From assembly GCA_018873245.2 (NCBI GenBank), contig JAEMBT020000007.1, forward strand, positions 3,675,129-3,739,128: a DNA stretch of 64,000 bases. The letters are read 5' to 3'. The notes beneath the pieces were generated by a model. It was not told the DNA's origin, did not search any database, and worked only from the letters and a program-made list of their open reading frames with translations. Position 1 is the first letter of the stretch; every line of letters starts with the position of its first letter. This DNA is from Archegozetes longisetosus. Its lineage: Eukaryota; Arthropoda; Arachnida; Sarcoptiformes; Trhypochthoniidae. Position numbers and translations under genes: made by a program. Shown piece by piece: positions 18,599 to 31,900 of this stretch.

Positions 18599-19152
18599 AA
18601 GGAGAAGTAGGAATAAGCACTGAAAACTTGCCGATCGAGTGATTTTGATCAAATTCAATATTGTAATAGTCCATGTCCAACTATTAAGTTTGACCAAAGG
18701 TTTGACCCGATTCCGCGCCTCGCGCGAGATTTAAAGTGTTATAATCTAAAATACGGAAAACTTTATTTCAGCGAAACGGGATAAGATAGAAACACCAAAC
18801 CAATGCAAATATGAGTAAAAATTGATTCTAAACAATATGTGAACATTTCAAAACCAGTACTATACGTACAAATATATTTCATGAAAAAGTGAAAATTTTG
18901 AAATTTTCCACTATCTTTGCCCATAGAGACTCCAAAGATTTTTTCTATGTAATTATAGAGTAACATCTTATCTACATTAAACAACAAAAAAACTTTGGAG
19001 GACTCTATGGGCAAAAATAATATTGACAAAAAACTAACCGGTGTAATGTATTCGCAATTGTATACATGTAAATATAATTATATACATATCAGTATAAGTA
19101 TACTTAGTTTGATCAAATCGGTCCATTAGAACGCTTATTCCTACCCCTCCTT
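18599..19152. mobile_element. 554-bp MITE flanked by TA, with an internal hairpin
   Basis: AAGGAGAAGTAGGAATAAGC (18599) and the reverse complement of the right end (AAGGAGGGGTAGGAATAAGC) match at 18 of 20 positions. Similarity continues inward through a TTTGATCAAA-type block. TA flanks both ends (18597-18598 and 19153-19154), as for Tc1/mariner-type targets. No transposase is present. It contains the hairpin at 18917-19015. Confidence 0.65.
18917..19015. repeat. ~100-nt hairpin, precursor-miRNA-like arms
   Basis: TTTGCCCATAGAG plus CTCCAAAG plus a T run pairs with an A run plus CTTTGGAG plus CTCTATGGGCAAA. That gives 27 paired bases broken by one small internal loop and one bulge, around a loop of about 40 nt. 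Whether it is transcribed is unknown. Confidence 0.6.
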
Positions 19153-19348
19153 TAATATGTTTTATTTGAGAACCTGACTAAAGTTTATTTAAGCAGTATG
19201 CAATAAATATGATTTCAAAACTCAATAAAAATTCTATAATTATTATAAAATGATGAGGTTTAAACTTTTTAACATTAATTATTTTAAACATATTCAAAAT
19301 AACTTGAAAATGAATAAAAATTGAATTTTGGTTTTTGTATTTTTTCAA

Positions 19349-19451
19349 CATGTTACACCAAAAGGGCTAGCTTTCCCTTTTAACCAAAGCTTCTTTAGAT
19401 AAAGTTGTTTTTTAGGAAAAATTTCCAAGCTAGCCCTTTCGGGGTAACATG
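19349..19451. repeat. 103-nt hairpin with 25-bp arms
   Basis: CATGTTACACCAAAAGGGCT (from 19349) pairs with AGCCCTTTCGGGGTAACATG (to 19451), with CTAGCTT extending the stem inward. There are two or three mismatches and an A/T-rich loop. It is unrelated in sequence to the neighbouring hairpins. Confidence 0.65.
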
Positions 19452-19631
19452 TATAAAGTTTTGAAATTTTATTATCTTTATAACTTTCTTAATAATGAAA
19501 AATTTATGATGATTCTTCTTCCTCATAAACTTGTATTCAAACTTTAAGTTTCAGTGAAAAATTTTTCAAAATATCTCTAACGGTTTTCTTACAGTAAAAA
19601 TTTGAAAATTTAAACTTCTAGAATTTTTTGC

Positions 19632-19861
19632 AGCGCTCAGGCGCGTCCAATCTCAAAGTGATAAGCACAAACATATATTCTTTTTTAGTGTTCTTTTTGA
19701 ATAAAAAATTTCAAAGAAATCGGCGTCTCAGGGGAATTTTCTATGGGGCCACCGAATCCTCCTTTAGTAAAAACTTTTACCGATTGCATGATCCGATGAA
19801 GAGACTTCAATATCAACATGAACAACAATTAGAAGCTCATTCGACATTTGAAAATAATTAA
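19632..19861 (+). CDS. Candidate last exon of a plus-strand gene, unknown protein
   Basis: After a TTTTTTGCAG acceptor the plus strand is open to TAA at 19859-19861. The last 35 codons look like real coding sequence: YRLHDPMKRLQYQHEQQLEA, hydrophilic and less A/T-rich than around it. A later acceptor (CGTCTCAG, near 19729) would also keep this frame. I found no matching upstream exons and recognise no family. The stop would lie only 44 bp from the stop of the adenylyl cyclase on the other strand. Confidence 0.35.
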
Positions 19862-19862
19862 T

Positions 19863-19868
19863 TTTATT
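19863..19868 (-). terminator. Polyadenylation signal of the adenylyl cyclase gene
   Basis: AATAAA on the minus strand 38 bp after the cyclase stop codon. Confidence 0.6.
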
Positions 19869-19905
19869 GAGATAGTTTAGAGTTGAATACTTAACAATAT
19901 TTCGA

Positions 19906-22900
19906 TTAGTCGTGTTTAAAATTTGGAGTCTTAACAAAATAAGTTTCTAACTCTCCCTTTCCCTTAACATATATTTTCCCTCTTGATTCACATTCATATC
20001 CGTTGTCTTGCAATAATTTAGCCGTATGTGCAGTTACCTTAAAATAAATATTTCAACACGTTTATCAATTGACTATTAATTTAAAAGATAATAGTGATAA
20101 TTACATGTATGCGTCCCATAACACCCGTGCTGTCCATTCGTGAAGCCACATTTACTGTGTTTCCCCAAATATCATACTGTGGTTTATGAGCGCCCACAAC
20201 ACCAGCTATGACTGGTCCGTGATTTACTAAGTTAAGAGAATGATTCTCATATAAAAGCTCAGAAAACAAGTCATGATTTTGCCATCAGAAAGGATAAGCT
20301 TTTTAGCTTTAAGACAAAGCAGTAAAGCAATACTTTATCGAAATTTTTTCTATAGTTAAGTCAATTATTTTCATACTTCCGACTCGAAGCTTAAATCGTT
20401 GGAATGATTCGCGATTTATTTGTTGCAGAACATTGTTGAGAGCGATCGCTAACTCTATGAGAGATATCACATTATGTTCTTCGCGATGAACCAGATGATT
20501 ATCACCTTTAAATTTAAGATCTAGAGGTATAAAACGTTAATAAAAAGCCAAATCACAACATCTAAAGCCTTGTTTACCCTCAAGACTCTCTCTTCCTGGT
20601 TGTAGACCAGAAGCTGCCATATATGTGCTGCCAATCGTTTTGATCTTCTCAATACAACTATATTTCGGTTTAAGCAACAATTTATCGAAATCACAAATTA
20701 TTTCATTAAGCAGTCGAAGACATTCAAGTCCTTGTTTATTGACATCATTTTCGTCATAGAACTCCGTATAATTTGGTATCGAAGCGAACATAACAGCGAC
20801 AGAAGTATATCTAAAATTCAAATTTTCAAAAAGTATTTGAAAGTTCGAAAAGTTATCAAAACTTGATTGAAAAGCTTAAAATGAATTCTGAAACAAACCT
20901 TTCATGATATAAAGCGCCACTTCGGCCACAATTTAGTAAGAAGTGTGACGCGACATGCTGTGGAAGAATATTTTCGAGCAAAATCTTATTGATTCCACCG
21001 ATGGTCTCGACGTCGTCCTGTTCTACCCTTAGTTTTGCTTTCCATAAGAAGTGGGACCTGGAAGTCCTTTCCATATAACGATCGCGATAATAGAAGCACA
21101 TTATTATAATTATGCAAAATAAATACAATTGAAACGAATTTTTATCATTATACTCTGGCTTATTATCAATGCATAAAATTTTTGTAACAATCACTGCAAT
21201 CAAGTAAATAAACATTAAAATAGTTTTGATTATGAATCCGAGATGAAAGAAGAACGAAATACAAATCAATACAACAGCCGGTGATATGAGAAAATAATGC
21301 TTTAGCAATAGTACGCATTCATCGTATTTGGTTATCGTATTCATTGTTATATTAGTTTTGTCTTCGATCGGCTCATCGCTGCAGTCAATCAATGCTAACG
21401 ACAAACAATTTTCCGCAACAATAAAAACTGCGGCTATTATTGAACAGACAATCCTAACAAATTTAGTCGTATTTAATGGCGAAACACATCGATGATTGAG
21501 TGACTCATCGTCTTCTTCCGAAGTCGACGTCTGGTTAATAGTTGTTTCTTGTGGGAAAAATGTTTGCTGAAGGTTTATCACAGTCACGATTGTCACTAAT
21601 ATGAGACCAGTTGAACAGATTAGGGTCAATGATGTCCAATTGCTAGCATTTGATTAAATATAAGTTTTTCAAATTTTCTCTAATATTGTTTTCAGGCTTC
21701 ATTTGATTTCGGCCTCATACTGTTGGTGGTCACGCTCATTTACAACAATTTACAAGTACTGTACAAGTTTAAAAAACAGACTTAACCTTCACTTTTAACT
21801 TTATTTAACTTTAACTGACGTGATTTGCAACAATAAAAGGCAGAAAGAATGAAAGCTTTTTTTATTATCTAATCAATACATACATTGGCGCAAGAATTAG
21901 TTGAATGATAGCAAGCACAACAAACGCTGCGCTAACACTGTTGATATTCTTTGAGAATTCAGCCAATCGAAGCAATTGGTATTGAGTTTCGAGAGATTTC
22001 TTGAGAAAGCTCAGAAATATTGGGTTTATGTCTTGATTACCACATGTTGACGAAGTGGAGAACCCGATTGCTGGACATGTGAATGACGGCGGAAGAAGAT
22101 TTGTCTCTATTAGTGCTATACTCTGTGTGATGGCAAACAATTTGGTTCAGTGTTAAATCGATTTGGTGTCAAGTAATTGATTTAAAAACTTTCTGAATTG
22201 ACAGACTTGAATTAATGTTTATCTTTAAGCAACTGATTTTGTTTAAGGACTAGTAAGAAGTTCTTTTAGAAGATCATATCAAGTCTTGAGCTCCAGAAAT
22301 TATTTTACTAGTTCAATTCCTATAATAAACCTTGAATTTTCAAAAGTTTCAATGTTTTAGTGTTGACTAATAGAAAATTAGTTTTCTCGGAGATATCATG
22401 CTCTAGTTCTTTTCAACAGGAATCATAACTTTCAGTTCCATTTTCATCAAATAAAACCTGAATCGAACCCTATATAAAACACTACTTTTTATTCAGTTCA
22501 ATGTCAGAGTCTGGTTGAATCGTGTTTTCGAAGATTAATAAAAAAGTAAAAAATTTTCTAAATAAACCATGCTAAAGTGGTCTACATCAATGTTATCTCA
22601 AGAAATTTCAGTCAAGCACAAAACAAATTGATTTATCGGTACATTTGAAAAATGATAATATGAGAGACTAGTGCACAAGTTTCTTAAGGCCCAAATATTG
22701 GCTATAAATAAGAAATATCTGAAATCTCTAATTTGTTAAGGATTACAATACAAATGTGTATGCTTTTTATGACTTGTGCAATCCTATGATCCAAAAAAAT
22801 CTACGAGATATCAGTACGAATCCTGTTTTGCTATCAACTGCTAATTCTCTAAACTTTAGTGCACAGTATGTCTTTTTTCCTGTTTATTGTGTTTGAAGTC

Positions 22901-25900
22901 CATCTGAAAATTGAACTACTTTTTACGAAATTTTCTAATGATTTTAAGCTTGAGTTCACTTTTAATTTAGACCTTAATAAATCTAAGTTTATAAACAACT
23001 TGTTTCTCTCTCAATAAGAACTTATAAGCTATAAAATAATCAGTTTATGAAACGGTATTTTTTATAAGCCATAAGTTTAAAATGACATCTTAAACTGAAA
23101 AGCATTTGAAACAACTAGAAAGTTAATGAGACGTGAATGAGATTTTGAAAGGCCTCTTGTTGTGGTCTTATTGCTCTTTTCTTAAGACTAACTACTCAAT
23201 ACTCTCGACTAGTAATCCCGTTGCCTAAAATTTTTTTCAAAGTCTTTCAATCACAAAAGGTTGAAATTTTTTTTATTGAGAAGCATAATAGTTTTTGAAG
23301 AAACAAACCGTTTGAGTGACATTCTTCGCAATAACACTTTTAGATATATTAGAGAATGGCTTATCTGCGCCCCAACCGGCCCCACATTCAGTCCATTTAC
23401 CCATTCTTTTAACGACAGCTGAATTAGTTTGCGATCTCTTAGTATTATTTTGATTCACATCATTGTCTACTGAACACGAACTCGCAGTCGAGTCATCAAT
23501 CTTTGGCTGATCGCCATTAACAACTTTTGTCGAGTTGATTGAGACATGAGTTTGCTTCTAGTCATTTAAAAGGTAAGATAACCGTGAAATGGATCTCTCA
23601 TGTGAAGAGCGAATCTTCAAATTCAGACCTTTTCTCTACTCACCTTTGGTGCTATTATAAGAAATGTTTCGACTCCATGTTGAGCCAGATACGTGTCTCT
23701 CGATTGCCCATTGCCTGGCTCTACCTCAAATCGATTGTCGAGTAAGACAAGCGTATCTCGCGTTATGTGGACTCGGCTTTTGATTAAAAAACAAAATTAA
23801 AGTCATTAATTATGTTTAGTTATTAAAACCATAAGTTGCTACATGACGGCAAGCTTTTGGATATACACTCAAACTTAATGAGCTTTAGGCTATATTTAGC
23901 AGATAATCACATTTAACTTTTTCTGTATCTACTTTTGTTATACTTTAACTCTTTCTTTAATCAGTAGAAAATTTATAATTAATGGGTTTTATGAGAATTT
24001 TAATTTTATTCATAGAATTTTATTATCTCTTTTAATTGGCCTGGAAATATTCAAAAGTTTTAATACTGTCCAAAATAGCAATTTATTGTAAAGTAAATAA
24101 TGATAAATATGCACAATATGCGCTTAAAGGCATAATTTATTAAGTAAATAACAAATACTTTAGAAACTATTATAAAGGCTGCCAACATATTCCGAACTTC
24201 TAAACCTCGTAACCACACTACATATATCTCTTATGCGTAAAGTTTATCTCGTGTTGCTTTGAGTGATCAAAATTCAAATAAAGTTTAATTTTGTCAGGAT
24301 AAAATAGTTGAAATGGTTCTAAAATTCAGTTCAAAATGAAAGTCAAATCCGAAACTTGATTGAGAAATATAATATTTTATATGGCATTTAGTATCAAATT
24401 AAGGCATAGCTGAGTAAAGGTATAGAAGATAGAAATGCAAATTAATCCTGATTTACATAACAAGATATACTAAAAAGAAAAGGCGTTCGCTCATTAGTGC
24501 TAACGAGTGTTTCCAACTCTTTCTAGAGTCTCAAAGTTTACGCAAACTTCTAATTTGATTCATTAGCTGCATAAAAGTTGAAACATTGATACGAACCCAG
24601 GAACACCTCCAGATTCCATATGATTGGCGAGGGTAACATCATCTGACCATACGTCGTACTGCCACTTCCTCAGACCAATCACACCACATAAGACATTGCC
24701 GCTATGGACACCAATTCTCATGTCAACGTTCACTTGAGTCGCTTCACGAACACATCTATTAAGAAATATATGAGTAATAGTTATTGGTAACTATTGATAA
24801 ATACCATATTGCTATAAAATGAAGTCATAAAAAACGAGAATAAGTGAAAAAGATATTCTACTTTGAGTATTATGCTCAAAAATAGAAATTATTCGTGGAT
24901 TCTTTCAAGTGCGAACAAAAAGATTGAATTAAAAGACTATTTCAATTGAACTCTCTGACGAAATAGTCAAATATAGAAAAATGCGGCAGTTCTAAAACTT
25001 CCATCTTTTGAAAAACTGTTAACATAGAAAAAAATTTAATCAAAATATTTCACCTGAAATGTATCTTTTTTAGTGAAGTGTTGAATTTATTTGAACATTT
25101 ATACATTGTACTTCTTTTACAATTGATAAATGCACTAAACTGTTCTCATATATAGTTCGAGCATAAGATAGACATCGATTGACTGCCGAACGCAGTATCT
25201 ATTGAATGATCTTTTTTACACTAAAAGAGTACACAATATAACTGATGAGGTTTTCCTCAACAAAAAAAGTATTTTGGGAAAGGAATGTTATGATTCGTTA
25301 TTAACTTATAACTTATGGCACTTTTCTAGTGAAAACTTCAACTTATAGCACAAATTTTGAACTAATCATTATAAACTGTTTTCGGTAAAAGATCGAATAC
25401 TTTTTCAAAGCTTAAGCAATCAAACTCGCAAACAATTTCTAAATTCGAACAGATCTAAACATTTAATAATTTCTCTACTTTTGAAAGTCTAGACTTATTC
25501 AGTTAATGATTTTGAAGGCAAATCAATGTATAATGACTATCACCTGATGGCTTCAATCATCAGTAAACCCATTTGAACACAATTAATCGCATGGTTAGGT
25601 CGCGAAACCGGAAGACCAGATACGCAGTAGTAGCAATCGCCCAGTATTTTGATTCTCATACATTGATTTTCCTATAGTGGCGCATTTCAATACAAATTAG
25701 AGTAAAAAATGCAAATTAATCAAAGGCTAGACGAATAAGATATATATTTATGGTTCACTTAAATTTAATTAAAACAGTTAATAGAAAACTAATTAAAAGT
25801 TTAGCAAATATATTATTCTCCTTCATCAAATTAGACTCTAGTTTAGATTAAAAAATCTCACAATTTAGATGTTGTAAAAGATTCAAAGCTTTATTCTTTT

Positions 25901-28900
25901 CTCTATGAGTTAAGATAAATATTTTTAGTTTTCTTAGAAATTGATTGCAGACCTGCGCGAGTTCATCAAAACGGCCAAACAGATCATTGAGAGTCCGAAC
26001 TAATTCTGACGCAGACAATTGCTCTGATAGAGGAGTAAAGTTGACGATATCAGCGTACAGTAGGCTGTAATGGAAGTGGTGTAACACGTGAGAACAAGTG
26101 AATGAATTAGGGTGCAATTTTGTAAGAGTTGCAATTTGAGATGAAACGAGCAAAAAGTGCGCAATCAAATGTCAAGAGTTGCACTTAATAGGAAATCGCC
26201 AGTCAATTCAAATATAGATTCAGTCAAACGATTCGAATCATAGCATAATATCTGATACTCTAATCAATAAGACTTATAAAGAGCGGCACAAACATTTTAT
26301 AGCAACAAAGCAATATGTGACAGAATAACAAATTAATATAGGCTCTCAATCACATTAAATGATTGAAAGCTTGTCTCCAGTTCGTACGAACTGCAAAAAT
26401 ATCTGATGAGACAGGATAAGTGCAAATTTGAAATCTATCTAATCAGACAAGTATCGTATTAGAACTGAGTTCTGAGCCAGAAACCCCAAAAATTTTTCAA
26501 AATCTTTTCAAAATTTGTGTCTCGAAGTTCGACAACCTTGATCACAATTAATAAATATAAATAACACAGTGCTCACAAACAGACAGATTTCAGATTTTCA
26601 CTTGAAACTTTCACTTATTCTGTTCTCATCAAATATTTATCCAATTAGTACGAATTCGAGACAGCTTTCAGATAGACTCTTATCATAGATAAGCTAAAGT
26701 GTTATGCTTTGAAGTAAAATAAAATACAAATACTTGAAATGCATTTGAAAATAATTAAAACAGTTGTAGAAGGTATGCAAGTTTTAAGCTAGACATAGAA
26801 TGAAAACTAATTTTTTCAGGTGTCCCTAAGTTTTAAGTTTCTTAGGTTATGTTTAAAACTCAATATATAATTAGTTGTTTAGAAGTAGAATCTATGATTC
26901 TGAGAAGTACCTGACGTTATTATGTCTTTGAACGTATAGTTCATGAAATCTTTGTTTAGCAGACGGTCGATGAACATGATTACTAACATCTGTCATCTTA
27001 AACATAATTCTTCGCTTGACTTCAGCGGCAATGTATGCAGGTATTACTGATAGGAGTAGTTGTTCCTAAACAAGGAATCAGATAATAATCATCAAATACA
27101 AACAGATAGACGAGGAAACAATTACACATTTCTACGCAACTAATTCATTGCTTCATCTATATATATATATGTATTCTGTATCCAAAGAAAAATGATGTCA
27201 AACCTGTTGTTCTCTTTCATATTCTAGTTTTATTCTGTCGTCTATGACTTGTTGTGCGCCCATAAACGTTCTGCTGTGTTCTTCATCAAATAGATGTCTT
27301 TGATATAACGACGATAATAGGAATAGTACTAATAGCAAACCATCATTAATTATCTAATAAGAGATAAAAGTTCGCAAAATTAATGAATATTCAGCTCGAT
27401 TTAATATTTTCGAGAATTTAGATAATGAGACTTAAGTGCAATAATCGTTTATCACTACTATTTCTTATTAAAAATCATCAATTTAACTAATTTTGTTTAG
27501 ATTTTTGAAGACTCCTTCAAGACATGTTCAACATGAACGTTAGGAAAGCTCTCTCTTTCTGATAACGACAACAAAAATTAAAATTAATTCTCTTTTCTAG
27601 TAAGAGTTTGTGAGCCCTATCTCCAAACGCTTAACGCAATTAAATTAAATTACTTTACATTTTGTAAGATATCAATTTAAATAATTATGTCGTCTAAGGC
27701 AAAACTAACAACTAATAATTTAGACATTAGGCTGAACGTTTTTAAGACTCGGCAAAGCACACATAAAGTATAGAAAATAGAGATCAGAATTAATATTCTG
27801 CACACGACATTCTGTATCTAAGAAATGAATTATATGTAAGAGTAAACTAATAGTAAGAGTAACTATTACTGCACTTAGTTTTGTACTTATTTACTATTAC
27901 TAACAAATTTGGATTCAACTCTAGAGACGTTATTATACTGAGAGTAGAGTAGTATCGATACAATTATCTGAGTGGAAATCACTAGAAATTGTAATATTAC
28001 AGTCATTTTTGCTGGTAATGGTAACATTGTCTGAGCGATAAATATTGCAAATAGAGCTGGCAGTGGTGTTAATGCTAGCATCAAATCGCCATCACTAATA
28101 AATTCTGGATTTAACATCAATCGATCCAAATTAATGCCAGAGGACACGATTGCTATGACCGCACAACTTATCCACGAAGTTATTGAAAGACAGCACTCGG
28201 TTGGAAATGAAATTGATGTCAGCATTTGAGACGGTAATAAAGTGATGCAGAGGTATAGGAATAGTAATACTGCCATCGATGAGAGCACACATATTGTTCC
28301 CAACGGACTTGAATGCCATAAATCCTAATTTAATTAAATGAACACTTTTTTATATTGAGAAATCTATTGATTATAACTTCAAAATGAGTTGACATGCTTT
28401 ACATGTCATCTTTTTGGGTTTTCATCGTCAATGCATTACTGATCATAGCTTTCATATTAGATTTTAGGATTAATATCATATTTATTTTCTAAATGGAGAT
28501 TAAGTCAATTGAGAGGATGTGAGGCAAGCATCAAAAACCTAATGAAAGCTCTATTTCTAGTATTGTAATCATTCTCTGGAAAATATGCATTTTTTTCTAT
28601 TCTCTCGTACTATTATATGGAACACGATATGTATTTCATAGATTTTAAGCTGAATTCAGTGCATTAAAGATTAGTTTATGTTTTCCTAAATCTTTTGAAC
28701 AGGACAAAAGTTTTTCTTTGAACATGTTTTGTAAGACTTGAATCTCTTAAAAACAATTTTATTTAAAATACTAATAAAAAAGTTTTTCAATGAAAATATA
28801 GCAAAGTTTAGAAAGCATTCACTTTTCTCTACTAGAATTTAGCTCAAAAATCTCTTATAAGAAATGAAAAATGAGCATTTGCTCGAATTCTTATTTGTCT

Positions 28901-31900
28901 AATTCTCAATTCGATTTCAATTCAATAAGTTTATGAATAGACTAAATTTTTTCTCACTGGGTTATAAAATCGATGCAAACATTTCTTGCCTTTTAGTAAA
29001 TTGAAGCATTTTTAAAGAACAGGACTCTCTCAATACGAGTATCAAGCTTTATTTGCATATAAATGCTATAAAACTAAATATTAGCTAGACGTTAGACTTG
29101 AAATGATTATAAAGTAAATTGAATAATTCCCTTAAAATGCGTTAATTAACTATAAATCTCACTAAAGTATTAAAAAGTTTGATCTTATCTAACATTGAAT
29201 ATAGCGAAGTTCAAGGCTTCACGTTCATTGCAAAAGTCCCTGAATATTAGATTTAAAACTATTTCTTAATTTATAAGCGCGTAAAATCTTATCATAAACC
29301 TGAATCTATTAAATGTCTAATATTTTGTCAGAGTAGTCATTTTAATCCATTGATAAATATAGTTGAATATCCAAAATAAAAGATTTACATAACTTCTTAT
29401 ATGATGAACTTGACAAAAGTCCAGAAATTAAAAGTTTTAGATTTCTATCTAATCACTAAGTCAACAACAAGTTTAATATTATATTGAGTTTAAGATACTA
29501 AAAGTAAGAGCAGCTACTATTCGATGCTTTCTGTGCATCTCTGCTCGGTGAAGCAGAGCATAAGATATCTAACTTTGCAGTGGAGAATGGCCTAAAATAT
29601 TTTCTCTAGAATTCACATAAAAAATAGAATAAGATATACTGGGAATGACGTGACAGCAACACTTTCCTTATTGCCAGCAATCTTTTGTGAAACTAATAAA
29701 CAATATTTCATCTCGATTACTACTAAATTTTTAATTTTGTTCCATATTTTTTAAGGCTTGCCATACGTGATTTTTCGAAATTTCTGTCTAGAGAATACCT
29801 GAAATTTTCAGAATTGAAAACTTGTCTAAGGATCAAATTTGTTCATTCGTATCGATTGACTTTGAAAACTGAAGGAAACTAAACTTAATGCACAGCACCA
29901 GATGTTTGTGAAGCAATTTTTTAGAATCAGCTTTTCCTCAGATTATTTAGAGAGATATCCAGAAAAATATGGATTCAATAAAATTTATTTCTATGAGAGA
30001 GAAGACGGAAGAAAACGCTAAACGACAACAAAATAAGATTCTGATGTCTGAGAATTGTGCTCTTAATGTATCTTAAACTTACTTTTCACTGCTTTTTCAT
30101 ATGAGAAAATGTTTATATGCTTGTATTGAAATTTTACCCCTCGAATGACACTTTTTTACACTGCTTTTTACTTGAATTGTAATTCGTTCAACTGAAAAGT
30201 ACTTCCTTTTACAATTAATAAGATCCATTCTCTATCATGAAATTTATGATAAACTTTATTCAGGGTAAAAATAGATGCTCCTTAGTAAGAAGAGACTTTT
30301 GAAAACAAAATTCAAGCAAAGAATATGTATTTTTGTGATTGAATGAAGAAATGAGATAAAAGAAACATATATAGTGTGGGAAGGAAAATAGCTTAACTTT
30401 GAACAAAAAAGATCTAACACTAAGTGAGAATAATACCTAAAGTAATGTCATTACTAGTAATGCGAATGCGGATGCAATGAAAATGCATTATGTGAGGAAT
30501 GGGAGGGATATATTGCCTGACACTTGGCGAAAAATTTTTAGACTATAGTCAAAAAAGTTGAGTCAGAGATATTGAAATGTTTATAGAAGCTGTCATAAAG
30601 TCGAGATTTAGTTAAGATTTCAGTAGAATTTACTCTTCAGTGTTTGGATAAAACATGAGATTTTGTAGAAAATTTGTTTTCTTTAAAGTTTGCATTATTT
30701 GTAAGTTTTAAGTATTTGAATAGAAAATAGTTTATAAAAACCTGTTGTGATATGAAGTGTTGCCAAACAAGATATACAACAGCATAGAAGAAACAAATAA
30801 CTATCAGAGATCTAAGCAGAGAGTATCTCATACGAAATTCGTATTCGCGTTGTAGTCGTTTTAAATCCATTTCTCCGGATAAGGAATGACATAATGGCTC
30901 CTTACGTAATATTCCTTCAGTTTCCTCTTTGGTCACCTGAAAAAATGTTGATATTTTTATTTAGATTTTGTAATATCTATCCATAAAGAAGTTTCTGAGA
31001 GTGAAATGTATCCGAAAAAAGTTAGCGCTTTATAAACAGGAAATAAATGTTTATATATTATCAGCATTTAAATCAAAGTTATGAATAAGGCTTTCGATTG
31101 TAAGCACTATTTTTACCTTAAACTACAAATATGTCAACTCAGGCATTTTATGAACAACCAGAAAATTTATATAAATCCTGCCGGCTTGTTAGCTTGCGAA
31201 AAATTTGATTCAGTAGATCGCTTATTATAAGCAAGGCATAACATAAAATATTAGTTCCCTATCTAAATAGATTATTAACGCTTCTATTAATTCACACTTA
31301 AACAGGTTTTCCTGTAACTTAGTGGATGTGCTGCTGATGTGCAACAGCTGCTCATATCCTTTGTTGGTTATGTAATATTACTTCTATTGAAAGTATAGAT
31401 TTTTGGTTTTGAAAAGTCAAATGTTAGAGGAATTTATCTGAGAAATCTTCATCTGAATACTGCTTTTCTTATCGTAACTTCAGTTAGAGATAGGTTCAAA
31501 TTTTTGAGTATGTATTTTGTAAGATATTAACTTTTTGCTGAAGAAAGAACTCATAAGTATGTGTTAAAAATATGTTTTTAATAGCAACTCATAATGTGCT
31601 AAATCGTCAAATTTTCCCTGAATTACTGCAAATATCTATAAATAAGACTACAACTTTAAGCATAAAAATGAATTATCACTTCAATATTGTTATATCCTTT
31701 GACATATCCTTCTTCGTTTGAATTATATCTAAAATATCGACAACTTTTCGATGCTATAAGAAGCAAAGAACTTTTAACCAAAAATCTTTTTCATGTGTTT
31801 GACATAAGACTAAGATTGAGTTAACTTTAAGCCTAATTAGCTCAATAAATATAAAATGTCAAAGTTTGGTCTCTCACAAACGCAAAGGAATCAATCACCA

